Below are positions 1 to 11,989 of a stretch of 40,000 nt of DNA, in pieces. Both the position numbers and the translations under genes were made by a program. The notes below the pieces were generated by a model. The model did not search any database. It was not told the DNA's origin and saw only the letters and a list, made by a program, of their open reading frames with translations. The DNA is from Neocallimastix lanati (nom. inval.) (taxonomy: Eukaryota > Neocallimastigomycota > Neocallimastigomycetes > Neocallimastigales > Neocallimastigaceae): positions 7,501 to 47,500 of the forward strand of contig JACVTC010000082.1 of the NCBI GenBank assembly GCA_016946835.1, given 5' to 3'. Position 1 is the first letter of the stretch, and the number at the start of each line of letters is the position of its first letter.

Positions 1-581
1 TTCAAATTCAAAACTGTATTCAGAATAATTTGGTGAATTTGGTGTGAGTCCATAGGGATGCGTGAATATTTCTTCTAAGGTGTGATTAGAGTATGAAACA
101 ACAATGTTTTCAAACTCTTCTAAAGTAATATCATGATTTTTCTTTTCAAGAACATTTTGAACTAATTGATAGTCATTTGATTTCTTAAGAGCATCCACAT
201 CAATATATTCTTTACTAATTATTCTATTTAAAGCAAAGTTTAAATCAACCCAAGAGGCAGTATAACACTTTTCATTTCTTTTCATGAATGGAGGTGTTTG
301 GTCCATTTCACATTCCAAACCAATATAAAATTTTTCAAAACTTTCATCATCTAAAGTGATTCTAAAAGTTGGCATCTTAAAATCAATAAGTTCAAAAAGT
401 TCTGGACGAGTGGTATTTGCAAGAAATTCATCATATGCAAATACCTTTTTTAAATTAACTAAATAAAAAAATAAAAAAAAAAAAAAAAAAAAAAAAAATT
501 GAAATATACATAAAAAGAAATTTAATATAAATATTTATAAAATAATAATAATAATAATAAAATAGCTACTAGCTTCATATA

Positions 582-613
<32 letters not shown>

Positions 614-680
614 GTTAATAATACTTACAAAATGTAATTGAAATTAATATTGATAATATGTTTAAAAATTTTATTTTCAT
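1..680 (-). CDS. Secreted CotH-like protein, N-terminal part (two exons, runs off the window)
   Basis: The gene reads on the minus strand as exon 1 680..629 and exon 2 458..1, with an intron at 628..459 (donor GTAAGT, acceptor TTTAG). The joined frame gives 170 residues without a stop and is cut by the window edge. Residues 1-18 (MKIKFLNILSILISITFF) form a signal-peptide core, followed by NLKKVFA and then an acidic, soluble region. Residues 31-170 include ELFELIDFKMPTFRITLDD, a KCYTASWVDLNFAL block and TLEEFENIVVSYSNHTLEEI. From memory this resembles the region before the kinase-like core of anaerobic-fungal CotH proteins, some of which carry dockerins. The kinase core and any dockerin would lie outside the window, so the family call is tentative, while the gene structure is well supported. 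N-T-T and N-H-T sequons fit secretion. The two lysines between the hydrophobic core and the VFA site are unusual for a signal peptide. The start was chosen because it alone supplies this leader in phase with exon 2. Confidence 0.7.
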
Positions 681-1165
681 TTTATTTATTAAATTAATTT
701 ATTTAAATTGTTTTATTGATTATATTATTTTTATTTTAATTTTATATAAGTTTTATTCTTTTTTTTGGTTTTATTTTGTTTTATTTTATTTATCTTTTAT
801 TACTTTTAATATTTATTTTTGCTTTTATTTTAAAACTATTTTTGTAATTTCTTTTTTTCAATTTTTTTATTTTAAAAAAAATATTTTATAAAGTAATTGT
901 ATTTAAAAAATTTATAATTATTCTTTTGGTTTTTATTTTTCTTTTTTAAAAAAGAAAACGTTTTTAATACATTTTACTCTTTTAAAATTATTTTTATATT
1001 GTATTTAATTATTAAGTTTTATTTTTATATAGCAATTAAATATTTTCCTTTTCTTCTCTTTTTTATATTTTACTTTTTTTAATTTTTTTTTTTTATTTTA
1101 TTTTATTTTTTATTATTTTTTATTTTTTTTTTATTTTTTAATTTATTTTATATTTATATTTTTTC

Positions 1166-1215
<50 letters not shown>

Positions 1216-1411
1216 GTGAAAATAGATTAATTTTATTTATAATTAAAAATTACGCACAAAATATGAAATATTGAAAAATATTAACTGTATTACAATATTA
1301 ATAAATAATAAATAATAAAAAAATTATAAAAATTAAAATTTTATTAATTATTTAGTTAGTTAGTTAGTTAGTTATTAATATTATTAATTAATTATTCATT
1401 CATTCATTAAT

Positions 1412-1443
<32 letters not shown>

Positions 1444-1802
1444 TTAATATTATTAATTATTTGTAATTTGTTTATTTTTTATATGAAACATTACTCATTT
1501 ATTTATTTATTTATTTATTTATTATTTATTAATTCATTATTTCTATTTTTTATTTATTCATTTTATTAATCATTTATTTGTTTGTTAGTTAATTAATCAA
1601 TAAATTATAATTTGATATTAAATAATCAATAAAAGAATTTTTTTTATTTTTTCTTGTACACCAATGATTTATGAATTGTTTATTCAAACCTTCTTTCTAT
1701 TTTTATTATTCGTTCTTTGCTAAATGAAAATAAATGAAAATAAACCTTTTTTTTTTTTTTTTTTTAAATATATTTAAAATTTAAAGTTAAAAAGTAAATT
1801 TA

Positions 1803-1844
<42 letters not shown>

Positions 1845-2331
1845 ATAAATATATAATATATAATATTATTTTTATATATAAAACTTTTTTTAATTATTTT
1901 AAAAATTTAATACCATCTTTCAATAGCCAATAAAAAAAAGTCTTAAATGAAACGATACACAAACATTCTTAACATTAAAATAAAATAAATAAAAACTTTA
2001 TTCTCTAAAATATTACAAAAAAAATAAATTATGGATTAGACACTCATTAATATAAGAAACCTTATATGAATTATAAAATACTTTTAAAAAAAAGTAGCAT
2101 ATAAATAATTGTAAAATTTTTTTATTGGAATTATCTTATATATTAACATATATAAAAAAGTATAATATACAATATTCTATTCTTCTAAAAAAATAATAAT
2201 ATTCTAATTAAATAAATCCATAAATTAAAAACTGAAACTTATTTTTCAAAAAACTAGCTTAAAAATATTATATATATATATATTTAGTATATTCTTAATC
2301 AATCCTAATTTTTATTAATGGATTTATCTTC
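681..2331. other. Gene-free AT-rich intergenic DNA
   Basis: No coding pattern is seen on either strand. The stretch holds T-rich DNA upstream of the minus-strand gene, a 48-base A run (1167-1214), short TTAG and TTCA tetranucleotide runs near 1353-1410, an ATTT run near 1417-1442 and an AT dinucleotide run near 1811-1835. Confidence 0.7.
1167..1214. repeat. Poly(A) tract, 48 bases
   Basis: This is an uninterrupted A run. It is one of many homopolymers in the window and among the longest. Confidence 0.95.
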
Positions 2332-2424
2332 TCTTTTATTTAAATTAATTATTAATATATTAAACTTTCTTTTATTTAAATTAATTATTAATATACCAAA
2401 CTTTCTTTTATTTAAATTAAAATA
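2332..2424. repeat. 36-bp tandem repeat, about 2.6 copies
   Basis: Each copy begins TCTTTTATTTAAATTAA. Copies start at 2332, 2368 and 2404, exactly 36 bases apart, and the third is partial. Because 36 is a multiple of three, the array keeps one reading frame open (2318-2506), which is not evidence of a gene. Confidence 0.9.
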
Positions 2425-2664
2425 TATTTTAGTTTTTAACATTTTATACCAAAATTATATTAATTTTTATAATTTTATTTTTAAAGTCGTATCAACGAAG
2501 CAATAATAGTTTGTTCGTTCCACTTAAACTTGAAATCTGGTGGGCTCTGAAAGCATATAAATTATATTTAATACATTAAAGACAATATAAACTAAATGAA
2601 TGTTTTTTATTTTCTCTTTTAACATTTTTACATTATTACAAATGCATTTATTAATATAGATATA

Positions 2665-3045
<381 letters not shown>

Positions 3046-3589
3046 TTTTTTATTTTAATTATTGCTAATAATGATCCATTTTAAATGGTCACTATATTTT
3101 TGTATCAAAGATTCCTCTATGTTTGGTCAAATTCTCCTGCTTTTATCTTTAATCCATAAGTCAAAAGGTGGCATGTCATTCCATGTATATATATATATAT
3201 AAATTGAAAACATGAAAATCTAGTGTTCTAATGTTTACTCATTCTCAAACTTCAAGGCATTGATCCCATTTTCTTCCTTTTTTGCTCATTTTCCTTTGGA
3301 ACATTGTTGGTAAATTATAAAATCCAAAGGGTTTAATATTAGAAGTACTCAAGAATAAATGCTATGAAGTGGAAATCAATGAAGTACCGAAGCTCTTCAG
3401 AAAGTAAGAAAAAAAGAAGGCTGAAAGTGATAAAAAAAACCATGGAATACATTGAGGAATTCTTAGACATCGCACCAAGGTTTAAAAAAAGTATAAAAAA
3501 AAAAAAAAAAAAAGAAAAAAAAGTTAAATAATAAGCTTTGTAAGAGGGGGAAAATCAAACTATCTACAGAAAATGGAGTGTCAGAACTA
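3046..3589. other. GC-richer stretch beside the Ty3/gypsy relic, unrecognised
   Basis: Base composition is clearly less AT-rich than the surroundings. It sits where integrase or a 3' part of the minus-strand Ty3/gypsy element would be expected, and short open stretches occur on both strands, but I could not recognise integrase motifs. It also holds an A run at about 3497-3513. Confidence 0.4.
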
Positions 3590-4318
3590 AAAGGTTAACC
3601 TGAAGGAAAGAGGTAATTAGGTCTACGGAAGATTGTATCTGGTTTACCATTCAATGATCCAGAGCGTCATACGATTTTGAAATTAAACTCAAATAAAATG
3701 AGTGACCTGAGTACATGTCTTTTGAGTCTTTTTTTTTTTTTTTTTTTTTTTTTGAGGGGGGTTTCTTTTGGTAAAGTGGAATACGATGATCAGAGAAGAT
3801 AATGAGGGAAATATCCGTATGTTCAAGTAAATGTCTACATTTTTCTAAAGTCGAGGTAATTGCTAAAAGTTCTTTGTCTATATATTGGATAATTCTTTTC
3901 AATTTGGATAAGTGATTGGAAGAAAAAGGCGACAGAGTGAATTTATTATCTTTTGGTGATGTTTTTTGAAATAATTGTACCAATAGAGAAGTTACTACTA
4001 TCTGTTTCAGCTATGAAAGGAAGATCATAATTTGAATAGGAAGAAACAGGGGCAGAAGAAAATTCAGATTTAATTAATATCGAAGGCTTTTCTTGGGAAT
4101 CAGAAGACCATACAAATTTTATATTTTTTCTGAGAAGAATATTAAGTGAGTGAGCTAGCTTAGCAAATCCTGAAATGAATTGACCAACAGTAGTAAGCTA
4201 GCCCTAAAAATGATTGAAATTCTTTGATGTTGGTAGGAGCAGGTTATTTTAAAAGAGAGAAAACTTTAGCATGATCCATATAAATACCGTCAACAGATAT
4301 TTTTTGCTGAAGAAAATC

Positions 4319-4357
<39 letters not shown>

Positions 4358-4560
4358 TACATAAAATATACATTTTTCAAGCTTTTGCATATAGTTTAAC
4401 TTCTCTAAATCTTGTAAAATACTTCGGTTAGGTGTTTGTAATGAGTTTCCAAGTCAGAAGAGAAAATGATAATATTATCTATATATATAATAGAAAACAA
4501 ATACACCAATACATGATATCTTCGAAAATAGTTTCTGAAAAAGTCTAGTTTAACGAAAGT
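3590..4560 (-). pseudogene. Decayed Ty3/gypsy retrotransposon pol fragment (reverse transcriptase to RNase H)
   Basis: Read on the minus strand, in shifting frames, the region carries pol motifs in the correct order. YIDNIIIFSSDLETH (about 4441-4485) is the reverse-transcriptase catalytic motif, normally Y-x-D-D, with the second Asp changed to Asn. PAPTNIKEFQSFLGLAYY (about 4190-4243) is the connection region. AETDSSNFSIGTIIS (about 3966-4015) is the start of RNase H. DKELLAI (about 3854-3880) and SDHR (about 3783-3795) are further RNase H motifs. RSGSLNGKPDT followed by RRPNYLFPSG (about 3598-3665) is the post-RNase H tail typical of Ty3/gypsy elements. Stops, frameshifts, and long A/T runs at 3729-3752 and 4321-4355 show that it is dead. 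No LTRs, protease or integrase were recognised. A 110-codon open stretch (3651-3983, minus) is only a piece of the RNase H part. Confidence 0.85.
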
Positions 4561-4734
4561 TCGAGAAATCGTGATTTCTTCCTAGAAAATGAATCTTATA
4601 GAAAATAAAAATAATAATTATTAAAATAGAAACCTTCTAGTTTCATTCGATGAATGGAATTTTCAACCGAAGAAACTCTAGTACTTTCTACAGTAATCTA
4701 GTTATATTGAACTAAAATTTTTAGAGATTGGGAT

Positions 4735-4802
4735 ATGGTGTGAGCCAAACCCAGGGAGTTCGGTATTATAGTCATGGTGTGTTACCACCAGACCATGACG
4801 AC
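4735..4802 (-). repeat. tRNA-like sequence with a perfect 8-bp inverted repeat
   Basis: On the minus strand, TGGTCTGGTGG fits a Pol III A-box and, 33 bases later, GGTTTGGCTCA is a degenerate B-box, which is tRNA-like spacing. The acceptor and T stems do not pair, so it is not a working tRNA. GTCATGGT (4771-4778) and ACCATGAC (4792-4799) form a perfect inverted repeat with a 13-base loop. It may be a tRNA pseudogene or the head of a SINE. Confidence 0.4.
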
Positions 4803-5521
4803 TCTTTTACTAAATTTAGTCTTCCTTACAATATCTATAAAACTTTAATACCTAGATTTCTAACAATATTTATGAATTTATTTTTATAATTATGCTTTTA
4901 AATTATACATGATATATTTTTTTTATAAATAAATAATTTTACTTTTTTTTTTATTTTAGAGTAATAAATTATAATTCAAGAGGAACCTTCTGGAAATACG
5001 TAATATCATAATTATTATTTTAAAAAGTAAAATTATTAATAATTAATATTTTACCTTATTAATACATTAAAATTAATTAATAGAGTATATTATTGAATGT
5101 AATCTAAAGATTAATTAATAAAATATGTTTAGTCATGAAAAATAAATAATCTAATATCAAGAAATAAAATAAGATGTTTTGAAATTTAAAAAATATTATA
5201 AAATAAAAAAAAAAGGAGCTTATTTCGAAATTAAAATAAATAAAAAAATAATATATTAATATATTAATAAGAGATTGTTTTTAAAAGAGAAATTTTTATA
5301 AGTAACTTTTATTAATTGTATATATTATTTAAATCTTTAATGAGGAGTTCATTATAAAAAAAAAAAAAAAAAAACTCTAATAAATTTTTAAATAGAAATT
5401 ATGAAATATCTTTTAAAGTAATTAGATAACCAAAGTTCTTTTAATTGTTTATTTTAAGTTAAAGGGTTAATTCTTTATAATTAATTTATTTTTAATCTAA
5501 TTCTCGAAATAATTTAATTTT
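4803..5521. other. Gene-free AT-rich intergenic DNA
   Basis: No coding pattern is visible. There is an A run near 5357-5374, and otherwise unstructured AT-rich sequence up to the MITE. Confidence 0.6.
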
Positions 5522-5530
5522 ATATAAAAC

Positions 5531-5721
5531 GGGAGAGTTGCATTTCGCCAAATGGCGTAGTATTAGAATGTTGCTTGTCTCCAAGTTACATTTCACCAGA
5601 TTGCATTTCGCTAAGTGGAGTATTGATATAAATAAATGATTAAATAAATAAATATTGATTCGAAATATTTTTTTTTAAACTTGCTTGTTTTTATTCAATA
5701 TTAATAATATTTAATTTTATC

Positions 5722-5752
<31 letters not shown>

Positions 5753-5846
5753 TAATTTTCAACTTTGCGAATTGCAATTTGGCGATATACCAAATTTTTT
5801 TAATACGCCACATGCTTTCAAAAAAATGGCGAAATGCACCATTGCC
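5531..5846. mobile_element. MULE-like MITE, 316 bp, with 9-bp target-site duplications
   Basis: The left end reads GGGAGAGTTGCATTTCGCCA and the reverse complement of the right end reads GGCAATGGTGCATTTCGCCA, matching at 16 of 20 positions with the inner 12 (TGCATTTCGCCA) identical. The element is flanked directly by ATATAAAAC at 5522-5530 and again at 5847-5855, a 9-bp target-site duplication. Nine-bp duplications are typical of the Mutator (MULE) superfamily. No protein is encoded. Related copies of the terminal motif lie inside both ends (about 5585-5615 and 5766-5786) and an ATTT run occupies the centre. The terminus also matches the 3' end of the MULE transposase relic at 13241-13259. Confidence 0.85.
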
Positions 5847-5855
5847 ATATAAAAC

Positions 5856-7676
5856 ACTTTTAGCTTATATTTTTTTTAGTAGTAAATACTGATTTCTAAA
5901 TATTTTTAAATATTATAATAATTAATGAATTAATTAAAAAATTGATTTATTCGAATTAATATTTTAACTCAATATGAATATAGATAATATGTTAATAGAA
6001 TATATTAAAGCTCTTACAATCAGAATTGATTTATTTGTAACTAATATTCTTAATTTACAAAGTTAGATTTTATAAAAGTGAATAAAAGTACAAATATAAA
6101 AAATAATTTAAAAGGAAAAATTAAATTAATTTTCTAAAAAATAAAGCAATTTTAATATTTCCATATATCATTTTTTATTTAAGTATAAAATAATATAATT
6201 TTTACTTATTTAATTATTAAAAAGAAAAAAGATCATTAAAAATAATAAAATAAAAATATTTAATATTTATAATAATTTATTAAATTTTTAATAATAAAGT
6301 ATAATTTTAAAGAAATATTTACATATTTTTATATTTTACTTAAATTTAAATTATTAACATTTACAAACAATAAAACAAAATTAATCAAGAAAGAATCAAC
6401 AAATAATTACAGTTAAGGTATTAATAAAATGAGCTTTAATCAATGTATTTATTATTTCACTATTAATATTCTTAAATAAATTTAAATAAGGGCTAATGCT
6501 AACTGATATTATTTAAGGATTAAAAAAAAAGTATATAATAAATAATTAGATTTATAATATCATTATTATTTACCAAAGATTTATCATTAAAAAAATACAA
6601 AGTTTATTTATTCTTGTTTATTACATAATTTTAATTAAATATAAAAATTTGCTTCAGGTTTTATTTTACTATATTATAATTTTTATTTTTTTTTTTTATT
6701 TTTTATTTTATTTTTTATTTTTTTTATTTTTTTTTTTTATTTTTTATTTTTTTTTTATTTTTTATTTTTTTTTTATTTTTTATTTTTTTTTTATTTTTTA
6801 TTTTTTTTTTATTTTTTATTTTTTTTTTATTTTTTATTTTTTTTTATTCTTTAATTTTTTTTTTATTTTGTTTATAATAAATGAAGCTTTAAATATGAAT
6901 GATATTCATTTAATACAAAAAATGATTATTTAATAATAATAATAATAATCATAATAATAATAAAATAAACTATTCAAATATATATTATATATTATCATTT
7001 TTTACAAAGCATATATTTAAAATATTTTTTCTTTCTGTATCTCTAAATCAGTAAAATAACTTTTAAAAATACAATTTCATATAAAAAAATTAGAATCAAT
7101 TATACAGATATAGATATAATTTTAATAAAAAATTTAATTTATAAATAATTTTATGCATATATAATAATTTGTTTATAAAAAGATCAAATTAGAACAAATT
7201 TAAAATTAAATCTTTTTTAAATTTATGTATGTTACAAAAAAATTTTTTTTATTCTTAAACTAAAAAAGAAATTTAAAATATTGAAATTATTTTTGAAATT
7301 AATTAATTTTAAACTATTTATTTTATTTCATTTTCATTTTATTTTTAATTATTATATTATTCGTTGTTAAGTAACGTCATTCAATTAATTAATTAGTTTA
7401 AATTTTAATCGTTTATTTATAAAATCGATTAAACATATTTAATTTAAATACTGTATTATTTCATTGGTAATCCATCATTTTTATTATTATTTTAAATTTT
7501 GTAATAAAATGAAGTTAATAATATGAAATTAACAAAATATATATTATATATATAATATCTTTATTATTTTACATTTATAATTTATATTTTATATAATAAT
7601 TAATTATTATAAATATACAAAAATAGACTTTTTAATATACCAATTTTTTATTCTATAAAAAATTATAATCAGAAAA
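5856..7676. other. Gene-free AT-rich DNA upstream of the cyclin L gene
   Basis: No coding pattern was recognised. The open frame at 6649-6933 comes from a T-rich tandem repeat. The 5' untranslated region and promoter of the cyclin L gene must lie near the 3' end, but no specific element can be named. Confidence 0.6.
6683..6850. repeat. T-rich tandem repeat (about 18-bp unit)
   Basis: Units of the form T8-9 A T6 A are repeated about six times in the second half, with shorter irregular units before. The unit length keeps a Phe/Tyr-rich frame open. Confidence 0.8.
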
Positions 7677-9046
7677 ATGTCAGGATCATTATCATTACAG
7701 AATCAGTTATTAAGTACAGAACAAATTAAATGTTCACCATCAAATAAACATGGAATTTCAAATGGTAACATTTTTTATTTATTTATTTATTTATTTATTT
7801 TATTTTTAATTATTAATTATTAAAATTTAATTCAATTTCATGAATTATCTTCTAAATATTCATCATCAACTTAATTTGATTAAAAAGAAATTGAAGATGA
7901 AATCCTTCTATTTGGCACGCAACTTATTCAATCAGCTGGTGTTCTTTTAGAATTGTAAATATTCCAATTAATTTTTATTTATAGGTAGATAAATGCATTT
8001 TTCATTTAATATAAAATGTATATGAATAAACTAAATCGATAAAATTTAAAATTATATCTTTTTTTAATAATACAAAAAAACAAAAAAACAAAAAACAAAC
8101 AAACAAAAAAATAATAATATAATAATAATAATAATATATTTAGACCACAAATAGCTGTAGCTACAGCACAAGTTTTATTTCAACGATTTTATCATACAGC
8201 TTCTTTAAAAAATTATGGAATAAGGGTAAATTATTATTACAATAAATTTAATATGAAGTAGATGGATTTAAAATTTTAATGAAATAAATCTTATAAATTA
8301 ACATTTAATTATATTTATTATATTTTATTATATATTTATAATATTATAAATATTAAATATGTATATATAATTAATTTTTTTATAATCGGTTACCATTAAA
8401 TTTAATTTTATGTAAAATTAAATTTAAAGTGTATAAGTATGGGATCATTGTTTTTAGCAGGAAAAATTGAAGAATGTCCAAGACAAATTAAAGATGTAAT
8501 AAATGTGATTCATTGGTTAATTAGACATTATAAGGAACAAAATTTTGAATATCTTGAGGTTTATGATGAGGTAAAATTTTTATATAAAAGTTTATATAAT
8601 TAAATTAATTATGTATTAAATTGAAATTTAATTGGTATTATATAGAATTATCTATCTTTAAAAGATGAATTAATCAATGGGGAAATGTTGATATTGAAAA
8701 ATTTGGGTTTTAATGTTCATGTTCAACATCCATATAATTTAATGGTAATATTATAACTCTATTAATTGTTTAAATAATTTTATTATTATTGTTTTTCATT
8801 TTCTTAAAATTAATTTTATTATCATTTATTTTTATAATCATTGTTAATACATATATTCATATTCATATTTTAACTTTTTATTTTTTTTATTTTTTTTTTT
8901 TTATTAATAAAATGAAAAAATATATATTTTACATATATATGTAATTTGAATTACTATATAATATTAGATTAATTTTATAAAAAGTTTAAATCTATCAAAT
9001 AATCATGAGTTTATACAAAAAGCATGGTATTATTTAAATGATAGGT

Positions 9047-9081
<35 letters not shown>

Positions 9082-10803
9082 CTTTCTTTCTTTCTATTAT
9101 CATATTTTATTAAAGCTAAGTTATGTATTATCATTGAATATTTAATAAATATTTCATACTAATAATAATAATAATAAAATCATTATATTTATTGTTATAA
9201 ATAAATAAAATAATTTTATATAATATTATAAAATATATATATATATATATATTTTAGTTATTGTACCAATATTTATGAATGTTTCAATATTGAGACTATT
9301 GCCTGTGCTATTGTATATTTAACAGCAAGAGATTTTCAAATAAAACTTCCAGATCATCCGGGTTGGTGGGAAGTTTTTGATGTTCGTCTTTGTGATATAG
9401 AAATTATTATTGCAAATTTATTACGTATATATAAATTAGAGGTAGGTGATGATTTACCTGTTACTAACAGTGAAATGGCAGAATTTTTAGTGAAGCTAAA
9501 AGCAGGAAGAGTTAAAAAATGTAAAAAGATTGTTAGGCAAAATACACCATCTCCATCTTCATTAGAAAATTCTGAAGCTAACGACCTTATGGAAATCGTA
9601 AATGAAACTAATGATGATAATAATGAAAAGTCAAATACCTCATCAGCTGTACTTTCAAAGGATGATAATAGTGTAAATGATGATACCACTACAAAAGTAA
9701 AAACTGTTAAAAAGTTATCCAAATGGGATTCTAAACAAACAATACCATCTACCAACACCACGGAACCTATATTATCATCAACAAAGAAAACAAATAATAA
9801 TATTGCAATGGAGATTATTAAGCCATCTTCTTCTTCGAAGAATGAATCTAATGAAAAGAATAAGGATAAGGATAAGGAAAGGGAAAATAATAAAATTAAG
9901 GAAAAGGATAAGGTAAAAGAAAAGGAAAAAGAAAAGGAAAAAGAAAAAGAAAATAAATCTGATTTAGTTGAGTCAAAATTAAATAATGTGTCTAGTATAA
10001 AAGAAGAAAAACATGACCACGAAAAAACCAATAAAAGTAGAGAAAGAAGTAGAGAAAGAAGCAGAGAAAGAAGAAGAGATAGAGACAGAGATAGAGAAAG
10101 AGATAAAGAAAGAGACAGAGAAAGAGACAAGGATAGAGAAAGAGATAGATATAGGGATAGAGAAAGAGACAAAGAAAGAGATAGAGAGAGGGACAGAGAG
10201 AGAGACAAAGAAAGAGATAGAGAAAGAGATAGAGAAAGAGAAAGAGAAAGAGAAAGAGACAGAGAAAGGGAGAGAGATAGAGAAAGGGAGAGAGATAGGG
10301 ATAGAGAAAGAGAAAGAGATAGAAGAAGAGAAAGAAGTAGAGATCGTGATAGGAGAAGAGATTATGATAGAGATAAAGATAGAGATAGAGATAGGGAAAG
10401 AGAAAGAGAAAGAGAAAGAAATAGAGAAAGAAGAAGTGATAGAGATAGAGATAGAGATAGGGAAAGAGAAAGAGACAGAAAGAGAGAAGGAAGTGAAATT
10501 GAAAGAAGAAGAGAAGTTAAGCGTAGTAGAGAAAACAGTCATGAAGTTGTTACTACAAGAGAAATTGAAATCAAGAGAGAGAGCGTTCGAACTGAGAAAA
10601 GTCTACATGATTCTAAGAGTTCATCCTCTTCTTCCGCAACAATTGTAGCAAAAGCAAAATCAATTAGAATTGCAACTAATGTTAATGAACAAGTTACCTC
10701 TCGGACAACGGTAAATGGTCAACCTCGAGAAATTAAAATAGCTTCCAATCGTCATGCAGAAATGGGAGCTTCCTCTATCTCAATAACTAAACATAAAAAA
10801 TAA
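7677..10803 (+). CDS. Cyclin L with long RD/RE/RS-rich tail (seven exons, 699 aa)
   Basis: Exons are 7677..7764, 7888..7954, 8144..8225, 8430..8570, 8646..8744, 8968..9044 and 9258..10803. All six introns are GT-AG and phases agree, giving 2100 coding bases. Residues about 30-150 form the first cyclin box: LIQSAGVLLEL, PQIAVATAQVLFQRFY, FLAGKIEECP (Lys91 and Glu94 fit the cyclin Lys/Glu pair) and QIKDVINVIHWL. Residues about 155-255 form the second. IQSAG and the PRQIKDVIN pattern favour cyclin L over cyclins K and T. Residues about 442-600 are almost pure Arg-Glu, Arg-Asp and Arg-Ser dipeptides, like the RS tail of animal cyclin L but dominated by acidic partners. Known cyclin L proteins are nuclear, pair with CDK11-type kinases and act in transcription and pre-mRNA splicing; that role is inferred here. 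The tail region is strongly purine-biased, which keeps two other frames and an antisense frame open. Intron 6 holds a long T run. Confidence 0.93.
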
Positions 10804-10902
10804 TTTTTATTAATTAAAGAATCTTTATTATTTATTTTATTTAATTTTATTTTATTATTATTATTATTATTTTTTTTTTTAAATAAATAAATAAATAAAA
10901 TA

Positions 10903-10935
<33 letters not shown>

Positions 10936-11369
10936 TTATATTAGTTTTATAAATTGTGAAAATAAAAAATATTTTATGTTTTTAAATAATTTATTTTATT
11001 TTGATGTATTTTATAATATTTTATTTAAATTAATAATATTATAATAATTTATTAAATTACAAATACTGACAATAAACAAATTTAAATATATTAACTAAAA
11101 AAAAAAAAAAAAAAAAATCTATAAAGTATATAAATAAATTAATAGAAAAATAGAAAAATAGATAAATAAATAAATTAATATATTAATAAATAAATAAATT
11201 ATTGAATAAAACACTTTTATATATAATTAAATAATAATAAAAAATAAATAAATAAATTAATATTTTTATATTTATATTTATATTTATTTGTATTTTTTTT
11301 TTTATCATAAATTTTTTAATTAAAATGTCATAAAGGTTAAATAAATAAATATATATATATAAATAAATA

Positions 11370-11404
<35 letters not shown>

Positions 11405-11989
11405 TGATATATGTATATTGTTTATTCATTTAATATGTCAAGCATTATGGTTAACAAGGAGAGAAGTGGATAGTACATTTGTTACATATTGAGAAGACCA
11501 AATATTTAATAGGATTATTAAACATAAATTTATACAATATAAAAGAAAAGGATGATATTTTCTTTAACACTTTTATAAATAAAAATATTAAATAACTAAT
11601 ACCAATTTATTCATAATAAATAATTAAATTTAAAAAAAAAATGAATAATTAAATAAGAATAAAAATAATAATAATGAATAAAAATTGTATCTTTAAATGT
11701 TAAAAAATAAAATATTTTCTTATAGAATCATTTATTATTAAAAAAAAAAAAAAAAATAATAATTAAAACTAATTTATTAATAATAAATAAATAAATAAAT
11801 AAATAAATAATAAATAAATAACTTATTATTAATAACAAATAATAAAAAAATAAAATATTTTTTATTTTTTATTTTTTATTTTTTATTTTAGAAATACTAT
11901 AAAACAAAATATTTATTTAAAAGCTTTTAAATAATATCTATAATTATATATATTTTATTTAAATATTTAATTAAAAGATTTTATTATAA
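10804..11989. other. Gene-free AT-rich DNA after the cyclin L gene
   Basis: It holds AT, ATT and AAAT microsatellites and A runs (for example 11098-11117). A less AT-rich patch at about 11436-11560 has no recognisable product. The 5' end of the MULE copy must lie in or near here, but its left terminal repeat was not found. Confidence 0.55.

Noticed and set aside
658-891. 77-codon Phe/Ile/Tyr-rich plus-strand frame
   Set aside because: It overlaps the signal-peptide exon of the minus-strand gene and has only T-rich low complexity.
2480-2560. Less AT-rich patch containing TGGTGGGCTCTG, considered as a primer-binding site or coding relic
   Set aside because: It has no adjacent LTR and no alignable protein motif on either strand.
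4540-4700. Several TTC/GAA words resembling a heat-shock element
   Set aside because: Spacing is irregular and no gene starts nearby on either strand.
6649-6933. 94-codon Phe/Tyr-rich frame
   Set aside because: It is made almost wholly by a T-rich tandem repeat.
9354-10208. 284-codon minus-strand open frame rich in Ser-Leu repeats
   Set aside because: It is the antisense shadow of the Arg-Asp/Arg-Glu codons of cyclin L, which has clear homology and splicing on the plus strand.
10013-10648. 211-codon plus-strand frame rich in Lys, Glu and Ile
   Set aside because: It is the shifted frame of the same purine-biased tract and has no domain of its own.
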